A stretch of 64,000 bases of DNA from Leucobacter sp. Psy1 (GCF_020096995.1 NZ_CP083692.1:1550001-1614000); one strand, 5' to 3'; positions 28,347 to 37,896 are shown, numbered from the stretch's first letter. The notes: a model not told the origin generated them from the sequence alone. Made by a program: numbers and translations.

Positions 28347-30623
28347 ATGGCAACGAGTGATGTCGCGGGGACAGGTACGTCCTCGCTCCGCAGACTGGTG
28401 CCGCGGATCTTCTCGAGAGCGAGCGCTCCTGGCGCCGTCGAAGAGGTCATCCGGACCGTTCGCGCGGCCCACCCCAAGGCGGACCTTTCGGTCATCGACC
28501 GTGCCTACGTCGTCGCCGAGCAGGCTCACCGCGGTCAGAAGCGACGCAGCGGCGAGCCCTACATCACCCACCCGATCGCGGTTGCGCAGATCCTCGCCGA
28601 GCTCGGGGTCGCACCGGTCGCGGTCGCAGCCGCGCTTCTCCACGACACCGTCGAGGACACCGAGTACTCGCTCAGCGAGTTGTCCGACGAGTTCGGCGAC
28701 GAGATCGCCATGCTCGTCGACGGGGTGACGAAGCTCGACAAGGTCAAATACGGCAGCTCGGCCCAGGCCGAGACGGTGCGTAAGATGGTCGTCGCGATGT
28801 CGAAGGACATCCGCGTGCTCGTCATCAAGCTGGCCGACCGCCTGCACAACGCCCGCACCTGGGGCTTCGTCTCATCCGACTCCGCGAAGCGGAAGGCGCA
28901 GGAGACTCTTGAGATCTATGCGCCGCTGGCGCACCGGCTCGGCATCCAGTCGATCAAGACTGAACTCGAGGATCTCTCGTTCGCGGTGCTGAAGCCGAAG
29001 CTGTACGCGGAGATCGAGAATCTGGTCGTCCAACGGAACCCGCAGCGCGACGAGCTCGTCGGCGTCGTCATCGGCTCGATCGAGCAGGATCTCCGCGATG
29101 CGCGGATCCGAGGCGAGGTCACGGGGCGGCCGAAGGAGTTCTACTCCATTTACCAGAAGATGATCGTGCGCGGCCGCGACTTCGACGACATCTACGATCT
29201 GGTCGGCATTCGCGTCCTGGTCAACTCCATTCGCGACTGCTACGCCGTGCTCGGTGCGGTCCACGCCAGGTGGACTCCGATTCCCGGCCGCTTCAAGGAC
29301 TACATCGCCTCGCCGAAGTTCAACCTCTACCAGTCGCTGCACACGACCGTCATCGGCCCTGACGGCCGTGCCGTCGAGATTCAGATCCGCACGTTCGAGA
29401 TGCACCAGCGCGCCGAGTACGGAGTCGCAGCGCACTGGAAGTACAAGCAGCAGAGCACGCAGAAGCAGGCGGGCGCGCAGGCCGCGACGGCACCGTCCTC
29501 TGACATGGCGTGGCTCGCCCACATCTCCGACTGGCAGGCCGAGACCGAGGATCCTGGCGAGTTCCTCGATGCGCTCCGATTCGAGATCGGCGCAAAGGAG
29601 GTCTACGTCTTCACGCCGAAGGGCCGCGTGATCGGGCTGCCCGAGGGCGGTACGACCGTCGACTTCGCCTACGCCGTCCACACCGAGGTCGGCCACCACA
29701 CCATGGGCGCCAGGGTGAACGGGCGACTCGTGCCGCTCGAGACGCCGCTCCAGAACGGCGACGTCGTCGAGGTCTTCACCTCCAAGGACCCTGAGGCCGG
29801 GCCGAATCAGGACTGGCTCCGCTTCGTCAAGAGCAAGCGCGCGCAGAACAAGATCAGGCAGTGGTTCACGAAGGAGCGGCGCGACGAAGCGATCGAGCGC
29901 GGCAAGGACGAGATGACGCGTGCCCTGCGGAAGCAGGGGTTGCCGCTCCGCCAATCGCTCAACTCCGAGTCGCTCCAGCAGGTCGCACTGCAACTGCACT
30001 ACACCGACGTGACTGCGCTCTACGCCGGTATCGGTGAGGGGCACGTCTCCGCCCAGTCGGTCATCGAGAAGGTGGGGGCGCTCGTCGCCGAGGATCAGGC
30101 GTCGACCGAGCCAGCCGTCACGGCGCAGCAGCCGGATCGCATCTCGCGTCCGACCGAACCGAAGATCGACTCGAACAGCGGTGTGGTCGTGAAGGGCGCC
30201 TCCGACGTTCTGGTGAAGCTCGCGAAGTGCTGCACGCCCGTGCCCGGCGATGAGATCCGCGGGTTCATCACGAAGGGTCAGGGGATCTCGGTGCACCGCA
30301 CCGATTGCCAGAACTTCATCGCGCTCGAGTCGCAGCCGGATCGCATCGTCGAGGTGGAGTGGGCGCCGACCTCCAAGAGCGTCTTCCTCGTGCAGATCCA
30401 GGTCGAGGCGCTCGACCGCTCCGGACTGCTGCTGGACGTGACGCGCGTGCTGAGCGAGCACCACGTGAACATCCTGTCGGCGTCGGTGCAGACGTCCCGG
30501 TCGCGGCTGGCGATCAGCCGCTTCATCTTCGAGATGGCGAATTCGACCCACCTCGATCGCGTGCTGAACGCCGTGCGGCGCATCGAGGGCGTCTACGACG
30601 TCTACCGGACGCACTCGAACTGA
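28347..30623 (+). CDS. rel: Bifunctional (p)ppGpp synthetase/hydrolase Rel
   Basis: This 758-residue stringent-response enzyme has an N-terminal HD hydrolase domain (H75, H99-D100, then VEDT), the synthetase domain with RPKEFYSIYQKM and GRFKDYIASPK, a TGS domain (VYVFTPKGRVIGLPEGGT), a CC/ZBD region with KCCTPVPGDE, and a C-terminal ACT domain (ALDRSGLLLDVTRVL). The intact HD box and the RFKD segment both argue for a bifunctional enzyme that makes and degrades (p)ppGpp. It appears to have its own promoter after secF. Confidence 0.97.
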   Translation: MATSDVAGTGTSSLRRLVPRIFSRASAPGAVEEVIRTVRAAHPKADLSVIDRAYVVAEQAHRGQKRRSGEPYITHPIAVAQILAELGVAPVAVAAALLHDTVEDTEYSLSELSDEFGDEIAMLVDGVTKLDKVKYGSSAQAETVRKMVVAMSKDIRVLVIKLADRLHNARTWGFVSSDSAKRKAQETLEIYAPLAHRLGIQSIKTELEDLSFAVLKPKLYAEIENLVVQRNPQRDELVGVVIGSIEQDLRDARIRGEVTGRPKEFYSIYQKMIVRGRDFDDIYDLVGIRVLVNSIRDCYAVLGAVHARWTPIPGRFKDYIASPKFNLYQSLHTTVIGPDGRAVEIQIRTFEMHQRAEYGVAAHWKYKQQSTQKQAGAQAATAPSSDMAWLAHISDWQAETEDPGEFLDALRFEIGAKEVYVFTPKGRVIGLPEGGTTVDFAYAVHTEVGHHTMGARVNGRLVPLETPLQNGDVVEVFTSKDPEAGPNQDWLRFVKSKRAQNKIRQWFTKERRDEAIERGKDEMTRALRKQGLPLRQSLNSESLQQVALQLHYTDVTALYAGIGEGHVSAQSVIEKVGALVAEDQASTEPAVTAQQPDRISRPTEPKIDSNSGVVVKGASDVLVKLAKCCTPVPGDEIRGFITKGQGISVHRTDCQNFIALESQPDRIVEVEWAPTSKSVFLVQIQVEALDRSGLLLDVTRVLSEHHVNILSASVQTSRSRLAISRFIFEMANSTHLDRVLNAVRRIEGVYDVYRTHSN

Positions 30624-30663
30624 GCGCCTGCCGAAGCCGGCGTCCTCGTCGTAGCGCGAGTGG

Positions 30664-31221
30664 TCAGAGCCGTGCGAGACGTTCCGCGATCCGTCTGAGG
30701 CTCGTCGACCGACCTGAACGGAGTTCGTGATCCGGGATCGTCCGCACGCCCCCTGGAATTCCGGCCGCGAGGACCCTGCAGGCGATGAGCGACGGGAGCG
30801 GAAACTCGGGTTCGCCGTCGGTCGCTGCGTCGTGGATGAGATCGATGAGCGTTCGTCGCGGAGTGGTCACCGCGATCGCACCGAATCGTACCCGGTCGCG
30901 CTCGGGGCACGGCCGGTGGGTCAGGGTCAGTCCCGCGTCACGCGTCGGTTCGCGCCGACGTCGATCCGGTACCGTGGCGTACAGTGCGGGGCCGGTACGA
31001 CGTGCAGCGCCCCAGACCCACGCGGCGGTGAGGTGCGACGCGATGCGGCCATGTGTGAGACGGCCGGAGAGTGCATGCGCCCGCACGCGAGGCGAGTCGG
31101 GCCACCCCACCGGCCGTACTCCCGGGCCGCACCGTACGAGGTCGCCGCGCATGAGGGCGGCGTGCACGATGGTCGGCGGCAAACGATCGAGGGCGGGCGG
31201 GTCAGGCAGCGGGAGAGTCAC
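30664..31221 (-). CDS. AbiEi-antitoxin-like conserved hypothetical protein
   Basis: A 185-residue protein starting at GTG. I do not recognise it with certainty. The layout resembles actinobacterial proteins annotated as AbiEi-like antitoxins or DUF559-associated N-terminal regions: a start like ALMRGDLVRCGPGVRPVGW, a HLTAAWVWGA helix, and TTPRRTLIDLIHD late in the protein. No AbiEii nucleotidyltransferase or nuclease partner is adjacent, and no DUF559 nuclease motif is seen at the C-terminus. It lies 63 bp downstream of the DUF349 gene on the same strand and is convergent with rel. Confidence 0.5.
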   Translation of the reverse strand: MTLPLPDPPALDRLPPTIVHAALMRGDLVRCGPGVRPVGWPDSPRVRAHALSGRLTHGRIASHLTAAWVWGAARRTGPALYATVPDRRRREPTRDAGLTLTHRPCPERDRVRFGAIAVTTPRRTLIDLIHDAATDGEPEFPLPSLIACRVLAAGIPGGVRTIPDHELRSGRSTSLRRIAERLARL

Positions 31222-31284
31222 GCTTCCAGCATGGACTCTCGATCGTCGGCACCGCAGGTCGTGCTGCCGACCTGTGGAGAAGCG

Positions 31285-32520
31285 TCAGTCGCCGATGGCA
31301 GCGAGCCAGCTGCGCTGCGTCTCGAGTGCGCGCTCGGCATCCTCGAGTGCGCGGCGGTCGCCCGATGCGCGCGCGGCGTTCACCTGCGCTTCGAGCTCGG
31401 CGATCGACGATTCGAGCTGGCCTCGCAGTCCCTCGCTGCGCGCCTTGGTCTCCGGGTTGGTGCGGCGCCAGTGCTCCTCCTCGAGACCCTTGACGTGGTC
31501 CTCGATCCGGCGAAGTCTGCCCTCGATGTCGCGGAGGGCCTCGCGGGGAACGCGTCCGATCTCGTCCCAGCGACGCTGCACGTCGGCCAGGCGCTTCCTC
31601 GCGGCGGCGTGGTCGTTCTCCTGCAGCAGCGGCTGCGCCTCGTCGAGGAGAGTCTGCTTGGCTGCGAGATTGGCGACCTGCTCTTCGTCGACCTGTGCGT
31701 CGATCGACTTCTTCGCGTCGAACAGGACGTCCCCGGCAGCCTTGAAGCGCGCCCAGAGCTGGTCGTCCAGCTTCCGGCTCGCGCGGCCGGCCGCCTTCCA
31801 GTCGTCGAGCAGATCGCGGTAGGCGGGAATCCCGTCGGCCCCCTTCGGCGCGAGCGCTTCGGCAGCGGCGATGATGCGCTCCTTGCGCTGCTTGACGTCG
31901 CGGTTGTTCGCGTCCATCTGCGCGAAGTGGGCGCGACGCGCGGAATCGAACGACTGTCGGGCGGCACGGAAGCGCTTCCAGAGCGCATCGGCCTGCGACT
32001 TCGGAATCTGCGGGCCGCCCTTCTGGGCCTGCTGCCAGTCGGTGAACAGCTGCTCGAAGGCCTGCCCGGTGTCCTTCCAGCGGATGGACGACTCGGGCTG
32101 CGCTGCGAGTCGTTCGGCTTCGATCACGATGGCCTCGCGCTGCGCGGCGGCCTCCTGCTTCGCTGCTTCGCGCTCGGCGCGCTGCTTCTCGGTGAGCTCT
32201 TCGGCTCGGCCGGAGAGCTTCGCGACCCGATCCCGAAGCGACGCGAGATCGCCGACGGCAGCCGGCTCGATGAGCTGGGCCTGCAGCTTGGCGACGGTGT
32301 CGCTCACATCGGCTGGCGCAGTGCCACGGGAGATGCGCTGCTCGAGCAGGGTCACCTGGCCCTCGAGGTCGGCGTACTTGCGGGTGAAGTAGGCGAGCGC
32401 CTCCTCGGGAGTGCCATCGGGGAACTCTCCGACGGCGCGCTCGGTCTCGCCCTCGCGAACGTACACCGTGCGGTTCTCGTCCACTCGGCCCCAGGGCGTC
32501 TCATTCGTCGCTTCGCTCAC
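31285..32520 (-). CDS. DUF349 domain protein
   Basis: About 411 residues, almost wholly helical and coiled-coil, with tandem DUF349 repeats. The visible pattern is W-x-x-A-G near the repeat start and LWxRFRAARxxF / LWARFKAAGDVLF near the end. The start GTG at 32520 is chosen because an aggtgag Shine-Dalgarno lies 7 nt upstream; a GTG at 32532 is an alternative. The N-terminus PWGRVDENRTVYVREG is typical of actinobacterial members. Function is unknown. It is divergent from rarA. Confidence 0.85.
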   Translation of the reverse strand: MSEATNETPWGRVDENRTVYVREGETERAVGEFPDGTPEEALAYFTRKYADLEGQVTLLEQRISRGTAPADVSDTVAKLQAQLIEPAAVGDLASLRDRVAKLSGRAEELTEKQRAEREAAKQEAAAQREAIVIEAERLAAQPESSIRWKDTGQAFEQLFTDWQQAQKGGPQIPKSQADALWKRFRAARQSFDSARRAHFAQMDANNRDVKQRKERIIAAAEALAPKGADGIPAYRDLLDDWKAAGRASRKLDDQLWARFKAAGDVLFDAKKSIDAQVDEEQVANLAAKQTLLDEAQPLLQENDHAAARKRLADVQRRWDEIGRVPREALRDIEGRLRRIEDHVKGLEEEHWRRTNPETKARSEGLRGQLESSIAELEAQVNAARASGDRRALEDAERALETQRSWLAAIGD

Positions 32521-32626
32521 CGTGCTGCTCACCTGTCGTCTCGGGAGTCGGCGGACGCCGACCGGGCAATGACCATTCCCACTATGCCACACAGGAGGGT
32601 TTCTGGTCGGTGTCCGAGGCGGTCGA

Positions 32627-32632
32627 TAGCAT
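32627..32632 (+). promoter_or_regulatory. -10 element for a leaderless rarA transcript
   Basis: TAGCAT ends 7 nt before the GTG of rarA, placing the likely transcription start on the start codon itself. Confidence 0.6.
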
Positions 32633-32638
32633 GGCGGC

Positions 32639-33997
32639 GTGGCTCATTCTCGACCCCTCGTGCACACGGCACCGCTCGCGGTGCGCATGCGCCCGCGCGC
32701 GCTCGACGAGGTGGTGGGGCAGCAGCATCTGTTGCGATCGGGTTCTCCGCTGCGCACGCTGGCGTCTTCGGAAGGCGGCGGTGGTGGTGCGGTATCGATC
32801 ATCCTGTGGGGGCCTCCCGGCACCGGGAAGACGACGCTGGCGCAGGCGATCGCCCACTCCAGCGGACGCAAGTTCGTGGAGCTCTCCGCGGTCACGGCCG
32901 GTATCAAAGACGTCCGTACCGTCATGGAGCGGGCCCTGAACGACCGCGATCTCTTCGATACCTCGACGGTGCTGTTCCTCGATGAGATCCACCGCTTCAC
33001 GAAGGCCCAGCAAGACGCACTGCTCCCCGGCGTGGAGAACGGCTGGGTCACGCTCGTCGCGGCGACGACCGAGAACCCGTCGTTTTCCGTCATCAGTCCG
33101 CTCCTGTCCCGATCCCTGCTCCTCACGCTCGAACCGCTCGATGACGAAGATCTCCGTCGACTGGTGGAGCGCGCCGTGAGTGAGCCGCGCGGGCTCGACG
33201 GAGCGGTCCACCTCACCGAGGAGGCGTTGACCGCGATCGTGCGGCTCGCCTCGGGTGACGCCAGGCGGGCCCTCACGGCACTTGAAGCCGCGGCTGCTTC
33301 GGCCCTCGGGGCCGCGGCAGAAGCGGATGACCCGGACGACGCGGAGCCCGATGCGCCGGACGTCGTCGAGGTGACGGCCGAGATCGTCGCGGAGTCGGTC
33401 GATCGGGCGCTGCTCCGCTACGACCGCAACGGCGATCAGCACTACGACGTGATCAGCGCCTTCATCAAATCCATGCGCGGGTCGGACCCCGATGCCGCAC
33501 TGCACTACTTGGCCCGCATGATCGAGGCGGGGGAGGACCCCCGGTTCATCGGCCGGCGCCTGATCGTGCACGCCGCCGAAGACGTCGGCATGGCCGACCC
33601 GCAGGCGCTGGAGGTCGCCGTCGCAGCCGCGCAGGCCGCACAGCTCATCGGCCTGCCGGAAGCCCGTATTCCACTCGCCGAGGCGACGATCTACATCGCG
33701 ACCGCGCCGAAGTCGAACGCCACCATCACCGCTATCGACGCCGCGATCGCCGACGTGAAGGCCGGCAAGTTCGGCCAGGTACCGAAGCACTTGCGCGACG
33801 CTCACTATCCCGGAGCGAAACGACTCGGGCATGGGAAGGGGTACCGATACCCGCACAGCGATCCGCGCGGCGTCGTCGGGCAGCAGTACCTCCCGGACGA
33901 GCTGGCCGACCGTGTCTACTACCAGCCGGCAGCGCACGGACATGAACGCGATCTCGCGGAGCGCCTGGAGAAGATCCGGCGGATCACGCGTCTCTGA
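32639..33997 (+). CDS. rarA: Replication-associated recombination protein RarA (MgsA) AAA+ ATPase
   Basis: This 452-residue clamp-loader-like ATPase starts at GTG. Motifs: [16 protein letters not shown]-loop GPPGTGKT (58-65), Walker [23 protein letters not shown] (sensor 1) and [12 protein letters not shown] (sensor 2). The C-terminal MgsA tetramerisation domain has [30 protein letters not shown] and [14 protein letters not shown]. RarA acts at stalled replication forks and interacts with SSB. Its stop abuts the -10 hexamer of rpsD. Confidence 0.95.
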   Translation: MAHSRPLVHTAPLAVRMRPRALDEVVGQQHLLRSGSPLRTLASSEGGGGGAVSIILWGPPGTGKTTLAQAIAHSSGRKFVELSAVTAGIKDVRTVMERALNDRDLFDTSTVLFLDEIHRFTKAQQDALLPGVENGWVTLVAATTENPSFSVISPLLSRSLLLTLEPLDDEDLRRLVERAVSEPRGLDGAVHLTEEALTAIVRLASGDARRALTALEAAAASALGAAAEADDPDDAEPDAPDVVEVTAEIVAESVDRALLRYDRNGDQHYDVISAFIKSMRGSDPDAALHYLARMIEAGEDPRFIGRRLIVHAAEDVGMADPQALEVAVAAAQAAQLIGLPEARIPLAEATIYIATAPKSNATITAIDAAIADVKAGKFGQVPKHLRDAHYPGAKRLGHGKGYRYPHSDPRGVVGQQYLPDELADRVYYQPAAHGHERDLAERLEKIRRITRL

Positions 33998-34003
33998 TAG
34001 ACT
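33998..34003 (+). promoter_or_regulatory. rpsD promoter (-10)
   Basis: TAGACT begins at the base after the rarA stop codon and would yield an rpsD leader of about 195 nt. Confidence 0.55.
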
Positions 34004-34205
34004 GTTCGCTGGCCAACATCACCTCCGCCGCTGGCTGCAGTCGGAGGAACGGTGGCAGGGTCCCAGTAGCCGGGTTTCTGCAATGGTCGTTCCCTCACCG
34101 AAGACGGTTTGCTGCGTCGCGTGCATTGCGCGGACGAACGCGTGAATGCGGGCGCAGCGTGGCCGAGAGAACAAGAAATACGTACAGAAACCCGAAAGGA
34201 ATCAC
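34004..34205 (+). promoter_or_regulatory. Long untranslated leader of rpsD
   Basis: About 200 nt separate the inferred promoter from the rpsD GTG. It contains no convincing ORF, though an in-frame ATG at 34146 would add 20 residues absent from S4 homologues. Ribosomal protein S4 often binds its own mRNA leader in other phyla, so an autoregulatory structure is plausible. I cannot match the sequence to a known leader motif. Confidence 0.35.
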
Positions 34206-34835
34206 GTGTCGACTACGTCGCGTACCCGTTCACAGACCCGCCGCTCGCGCGCGCTGGGCATTGCCCTCACCCCGAAGGCCGCTCGCTACATGGAGAAGCG
34301 TCCCTACGCTCCCGGTCAGCACGGTCGCACCAAGCGCAAGAGCGACAGCGACTTCGCCGTCCGGCTGCGTGAGAAGCAGCGTCTGCGGGCGCAGTACGGC
34401 ATTCGTGAGAAGCAGCTCACGATCGCCTTCGCCGAGGCCCGTCGTCAGGACGGCCTGACCGGTGAGAACCTCGTCGAGCTGCTCGAGATGCGTCTCGACG
34501 CGCTCGTGCTCCGTGCCGGCTTCGCTCGCACGACCGCACAGGCTCGTCAGATGGTCACCCACCGTCACATCCTCGTCGACGGCAAGATCGTCGATCGCCC
34601 CTCCTTCCGCGTGAAGCCGGGTCAGCTCATCCACGTCAAGGAGCGCTCCGAGTCGATGGAGCCGTTCCAGGTGGCTGCCGCAGGCGGACACGCCGAGGTG
34701 CTCCCGAACGTTCCCGGTTACCTCGAGGTCGAACTCGACAAGCTCCAGGCGCGCCTCGTGCGCCGCCCGAAGCGCTCCGAGGTTCCGGTGACCTGCGAAG
34801 TGCAGCTGGTCGTCGAGTACTACTCGGGCCGCTAA
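34206..34835 (+). CDS. rpsD: 30S ribosomal protein S4
   Basis: This 209-residue primary 16S-binding protein starts at a GTG with a gaaagga Shine-Dalgarno. It opens with STTSRTRSQTRRSRALGIAL, the actinobacterial form without zinc-binding cysteines. The S4 RNA-binding domain lies around residues 98-160 (MRLDALVLRAGFARTTAQARQ, THRHILVDGKIVDRPSFRVK). It stands alone, not in the rpsM-rpsK-rpoA cluster, and is followed by a strong terminator. Confidence 0.97.
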   Translation: MSTTSRTRSQTRRSRALGIALTPKAARYMEKRPYAPGQHGRTKRKSDSDFAVRLREKQRLRAQYGIREKQLTIAFAEARRQDGLTGENLVELLEMRLDALVLRAGFARTTAQARQMVTHRHILVDGKIVDRPSFRVKPGQLIHVKERSESMEPFQVAAAGGHAEVLPNVPGYLEVELDKLQARLVRRPKRSEVPVTCEVQLVVEYYSGR

Positions 34836-34846
34836 GGTCTGTTCTG

Positions 34847-34878
34847 CAAGAGGGGGTGCCGCGAGGCGCCCCCTCTTG
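34847..34878 (+). terminator. rpsD intrinsic terminator
   Basis: A 14-bp stem (34847-34860 with 34865-34878, one G-T pair) has a gcga loop, 11 nt after the rpsD stop. The T-run is weak. Confidence 0.85.
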
Positions 34879-34892
34879 TCATAGGCGGACGC

Positions 34893-34898
34893 TACACT
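34893..34898 (+). promoter_or_regulatory. Putative -10 element ahead of small ORF and membrane-protein gene
   Basis: TACACT ends 8 nt before an ATG at 34906 and about 64 nt before the start of the small membrane protein gene. Confidence 0.5.
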
Positions 34899-34905
34899 GA
34901 TGCCT

Positions 34906-34983
34906 ATGTTTTCCCTGCTCCGCATCGGGGCCGGGTCGGCACTCGTTGGAAGGAATTTCGTATGGGCAAGCTGTTCTGGCTGA
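34906..34983 (+). CDS. Possible 25-residue leaderless upstream ORF
   Basis: An ATG located 8 nt after a TACACT -10 opens a 25-codon frame (MFSLLRIGAG...). It ends in TGA at 34981-34983, inside the next gene and in a different frame. The overlap of ~22 nt with the 34962 gene would allow translational coupling. There is no homology evidence, so it may be chance. Confidence 0.3.
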   Translation: MFSLLRIGAGSALVGRNFVWASCSG

Positions 34984-35198
34984 TCGTGGGAGTCGGCCTC
35001 GGATTCGTCGGAGCGCACTTCGTCAATCAGACGCCCGAAGGTCGTCGATTCTTCGATCGCGTGAGTCAGGGAGCCCGAGAGATTTCGGACGCCGTCTCCG
35101 CCGGCTACCACGGTGTGGAGGCCGAGGCGAAGGACGTCCTCGACAACGTCGAGCATACGCTCGCCGAGGCCGACGCCGACGCGCGCCCGAACGAGTGA
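34962..35198 (+). CDS. Small single-pass membrane protein (YtxH-like)
   Basis: A 78-residue protein with one N-terminal membrane helix (LFWLIVGVGLGFVGAHFV), then an amphipathic charged region (RRFFDRVSQGAREI, VEAEAKDVLDNVEHTLAEAD). Composition resembles YtxH-like small stress/envelope proteins, but I cannot assign it firmly. A ggaagg Shine-Dalgarno precedes the ATG. It lies between rpsD and alaS with 42 bp before alaS, and an overlapping upstream ORF may couple its translation. Confidence 0.75.
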   Translation: MGKLFWLIVGVGLGFVGAHFVNQTPEGRRFFDRVSQGAREISDAVSAGYHGVEAEAKDVLDNVEHTLAEADADARPNE

Positions 35199-35240
35199 CC
35201 CCACACCTTCCTCACCTCTTCTCCCCGAAGGACTTCATTC

Positions 35241-37895
35241 ATGCAGACCGCTGAGATCCGTCGCCGCTGGCTCGACTACTTCGAACGCAACGGGCACACC
35301 GTCGTTCCGTCGGCATCACTCGTGAGCGACGATCCGAGCCTCATGTTCACGGTCGCGGGCATGGTCCCGTTCGTGCCCTACCTCTCCGGCCTGGTGCCCG
35401 CCCCGTACGCGCGCGCGACGAGCGTGCAGAAGTGCATCCGCACCAACGACATCGAAGAGGTCGGCAAGACGCCGCGTCACGGCACGTTCTTCCAGATGTG
35501 CGGCAACTTCTCCTTCGGCGACTACTTCAAGGAGGGGGCCATCCGCTTCGCGTGGGAGCTCCTGACCTCGTCCGAGGCCGATGGCGGCCTCGAGTTCGCG
35601 CCGGAGGACCTCTGGGTGACGGTCTACGAGGAGGACGACGAGGCGCGCGCCATCTGGCGCGACATCATCGGCCTCCCCGACGAGCGGATTCAGGGTCTCG
35701 GCAAGGACACCAACTACTGGTCGACGGGACAGCCAGGGCCTGCAGGTCCGTGCTCCGAGATCTTCTTCGATCGCGGTCCCGCCTACGGCATCGACGGCGG
35801 GCCGGCGACGGACGACGACCGCTATGTCGAGATCTGGAACCTCGTGTTCATGCAGTACGAGATCACCGACGTGAAGTCGAAGACCGACTTTACGATCGTG
35901 GGCGAACTGCCGAAGCAGAACATCGATACCGGTATGGGCCTCGAGCGCGTCGCCTTCCTCAAGCAGGGCGTCGACAACATGTACGAGATCGACCAGGTCA
36001 GGCCGGTGCTGGATCGCGCGGCCGAGCTCGCCGGCAAGACGTACGGCGCGAACCACGACGACGACGTGCGTCTCCGCGTGGTCGCCGATCACGTGCGGTC
36101 GGGTCTGATGCTCATCTCCGACGGCGTGACGCCGTCGAACGAGGGTCGCGGATACATCCTGCGCCGCTTGCTGCGACGGGTCATCCTCTCGATGCGCCTG
36201 CTCGGCGTCGAGGGTGCGACGTTCCCCGAGCTCTTCCCGGTCTCCCGCGACGCCATGCGCGACGGGTACCCCGACGTCGAGCAGAACTTCGAGTTCATCT
36301 CGCGCGCCGCGTACGCCGAGGAGCGTACCTTCCTGCGCACCCTGCACTCCGGCATCGAGATCCTCGACGAGGCCGTCAGCCGCGCGCAGCACGATCGGAC
36401 CGAACTCGCCGGCGACACGGCGTTCCTGCTGCACGACACTCACGGATTCCCGATCGAGCTCACGCTCGAGATCGCGGAGGAGGCCGGAGTGACGGTGGAC
36501 GAGCGAGTCTTCTCGTCCCTCATGCAGGAGCAGCGCGACCGCGCGAAGGCCGACGCGAAGGCCAAGAAGGGTCAGCGCGCCGACCTCTCCGTCTACAAGG
36601 AGCTGCGCGGACTCGGGGAGACCCTGTTCACGGGCTACACCGAGCTGCAGCACGAGAGCCGCGTGCTCGGACTCGTCGTCGACGGCGCGTCCGCACGCGA
36701 GGCGCACGAAGGCGACATCGCCGAGGTCGTCCTCGCCGAGACCTCGCTCTTCGCGGAGTCCGGTGGCCAAGACTCGGACCAGGGCCTCATCGTGGGCGAC
36801 GGGTTCGAAGCCGAGGTGCTCGACGTGCAGAAGCCCGTGCCAGGCCTCATCGTGCACACCGTCAAGGTCACCGTCGGCACCATCGGTCTCGATGCGCGCG
36901 CCGAGACCCGCGTCGACGCCGACTACCGTCGCGGAGCGACGCAGGCGCACTCGGGTACGCACATCGTCCATGCTGCGCTGCGCGATGTCCTCGGTCCGAA
37001 CGCGCACCAGTCCGGCTCGTACAACAAGGCGGGGTACCTGCGACTGGACTTCACCCACTCAGAGGCGCTGTCACCTGAGACGAAGAGCGAGATCGAGGAG
37101 ATCTCGAACCTCGCGATCCGGTCCGACTACGACGTCGTGACCCGTGAGATGGGTCTCGACGAGGCGAAGGCGCTCGGCGCCATGGCGCTGTTCGGCGAGA
37201 AGTACGGCGATCGCGTACGCGTCGTTGACATCGGGGGTCCCTGGTCTCGTGAGCTCTGCGGCGGCACCCACGTGTCGAGTTCGGCCGAGATCGGCATGAT
37301 CAACCTCGTATCGGAAAGCTCCGTCGGCTCCACGAACCGACGCGTCGAATCCCTCGTCGGCCTCGAAGCGTTCCGCAACTTCGCTGCCGAGCGGGCGATC
37401 GTCCAGCAGCTCACGAGCGGGCTCAGGGTGCCCAGGCTCGAGGTCGTCTCGAAGGTGCAGGATCTGACGGCGCAGCTCAAGGCCGCCGAGAAGAAGATCG
37501 CGACATTCGAGGCTCAGCAGCTGGCGCAGCGGGTACCTGAACTGATCGCAGGTGCTGAGCGCATCGGCGACGTGCGAGCCGTCATCACCTCGCTCGGAAC
37601 CGTCGGGTCCTCTGACGAAGTGCGCAGCCTCGCGCTGCAACTGCGCGAGCAGTTCGGCGGCGAGGCCGGAGTCGTGGCCTTGGCCGGAGACGCGGGCGGC
37701 AAGCCCGTCGTCATCACTGCGACCACCGCAGCTGCGCGGGAGACCGGCGTCAAGGCTGGCGATCTCGCGAAGCTCGGCGCCGGAGTCCTCGGCGGTGGAG
37801 GCGGCGGAAAGCCCGACCTCGCCCAGGGCGGCGGCACCGATCCAGCGCGCATCGATCCGGCCCTTGCCGAGATCCGCCGCAGCCTGCAGGGATAG
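35241..37895 (+). CDS. alaS: Alanyl-tRNA synthetase
   Basis: This 884-residue class II synthetase has an N-terminal catalytic core (FTVAGMVPFVPYLSG, TFFQMCGNFSFGDYFK, GPAGPCSEIFFD) and a tRNA-recognition region. The editing domain carries the zinc-site HSGTHIVHAALRDVLG and CGGTHVSSS motifs. The C-terminal coiled coil and C-Ala domain end in a Gly-rich GGGGGGKPDLAQGGG stretch. It charges tRNA-Ala and clears Ser/Gly mischarging. The next gene, ruvX, starts 1 bp after the stop. Confidence 0.97.
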   Translation: MQTAEIRRRWLDYFERNGHTVVPSASLVSDDPSLMFTVAGMVPFVPYLSGLVPAPYARATSVQKCIRTNDIEEVGKTPRHGTFFQMCGNFSFGDYFKEGAIRFAWELLTSSEADGGLEFAPEDLWVTVYEEDDEARAIWRDIIGLPDERIQGLGKDTNYWSTGQPGPAGPCSEIFFDRGPAYGIDGGPATDDDRYVEIWNLVFMQYEITDVKSKTDFTIVGELPKQNIDTGMGLERVAFLKQGVDNMYEIDQVRPVLDRAAELAGKTYGANHDDDVRLRVVADHVRSGLMLISDGVTPSNEGRGYILRRLLRRVILSMRLLGVEGATFPELFPVSRDAMRDGYPDVEQNFEFISRAAYAEERTFLRTLHSGIEILDEAVSRAQHDRTELAGDTAFLLHDTHGFPIELTLEIAEEAGVTVDERVFSSLMQEQRDRAKADAKAKKGQRADLSVYKELRGLGETLFTGYTELQHESRVLGLVVDGASAREAHEGDIAEVVLAETSLFAESGGQDSDQGLIVGDGFEAEVLDVQKPVPGLIVHTVKVTVGTIGLDARAETRVDADYRRGATQAHSGTHIVHAALRDVLGPNAHQSGSYNKAGYLRLDFTHSEALSPETKSEIEEISNLAIRSDYDVVTREMGLDEAKALGAMALFGEKYGDRVRVVDIGGPWSRELCGGTHVSSSAEIGMINLVSESSVGSTNRRVESLVGLEAFRNFAAERAIVQQLTSGLRVPRLEVVSKVQDLTAQLKAAEKKIATFEAQQLAQRVPELIAGAERIGDVRAVITSLGTVGSSDEVRSLALQLREQFGGEAGVVALAGDAGGKPVVITATTAAARETGVKAGDLAKLGAGVLGGGGGGKPDLAQGGGTDPARIDPALAEIRRSLQG

Positions 37896-37896
37896 C

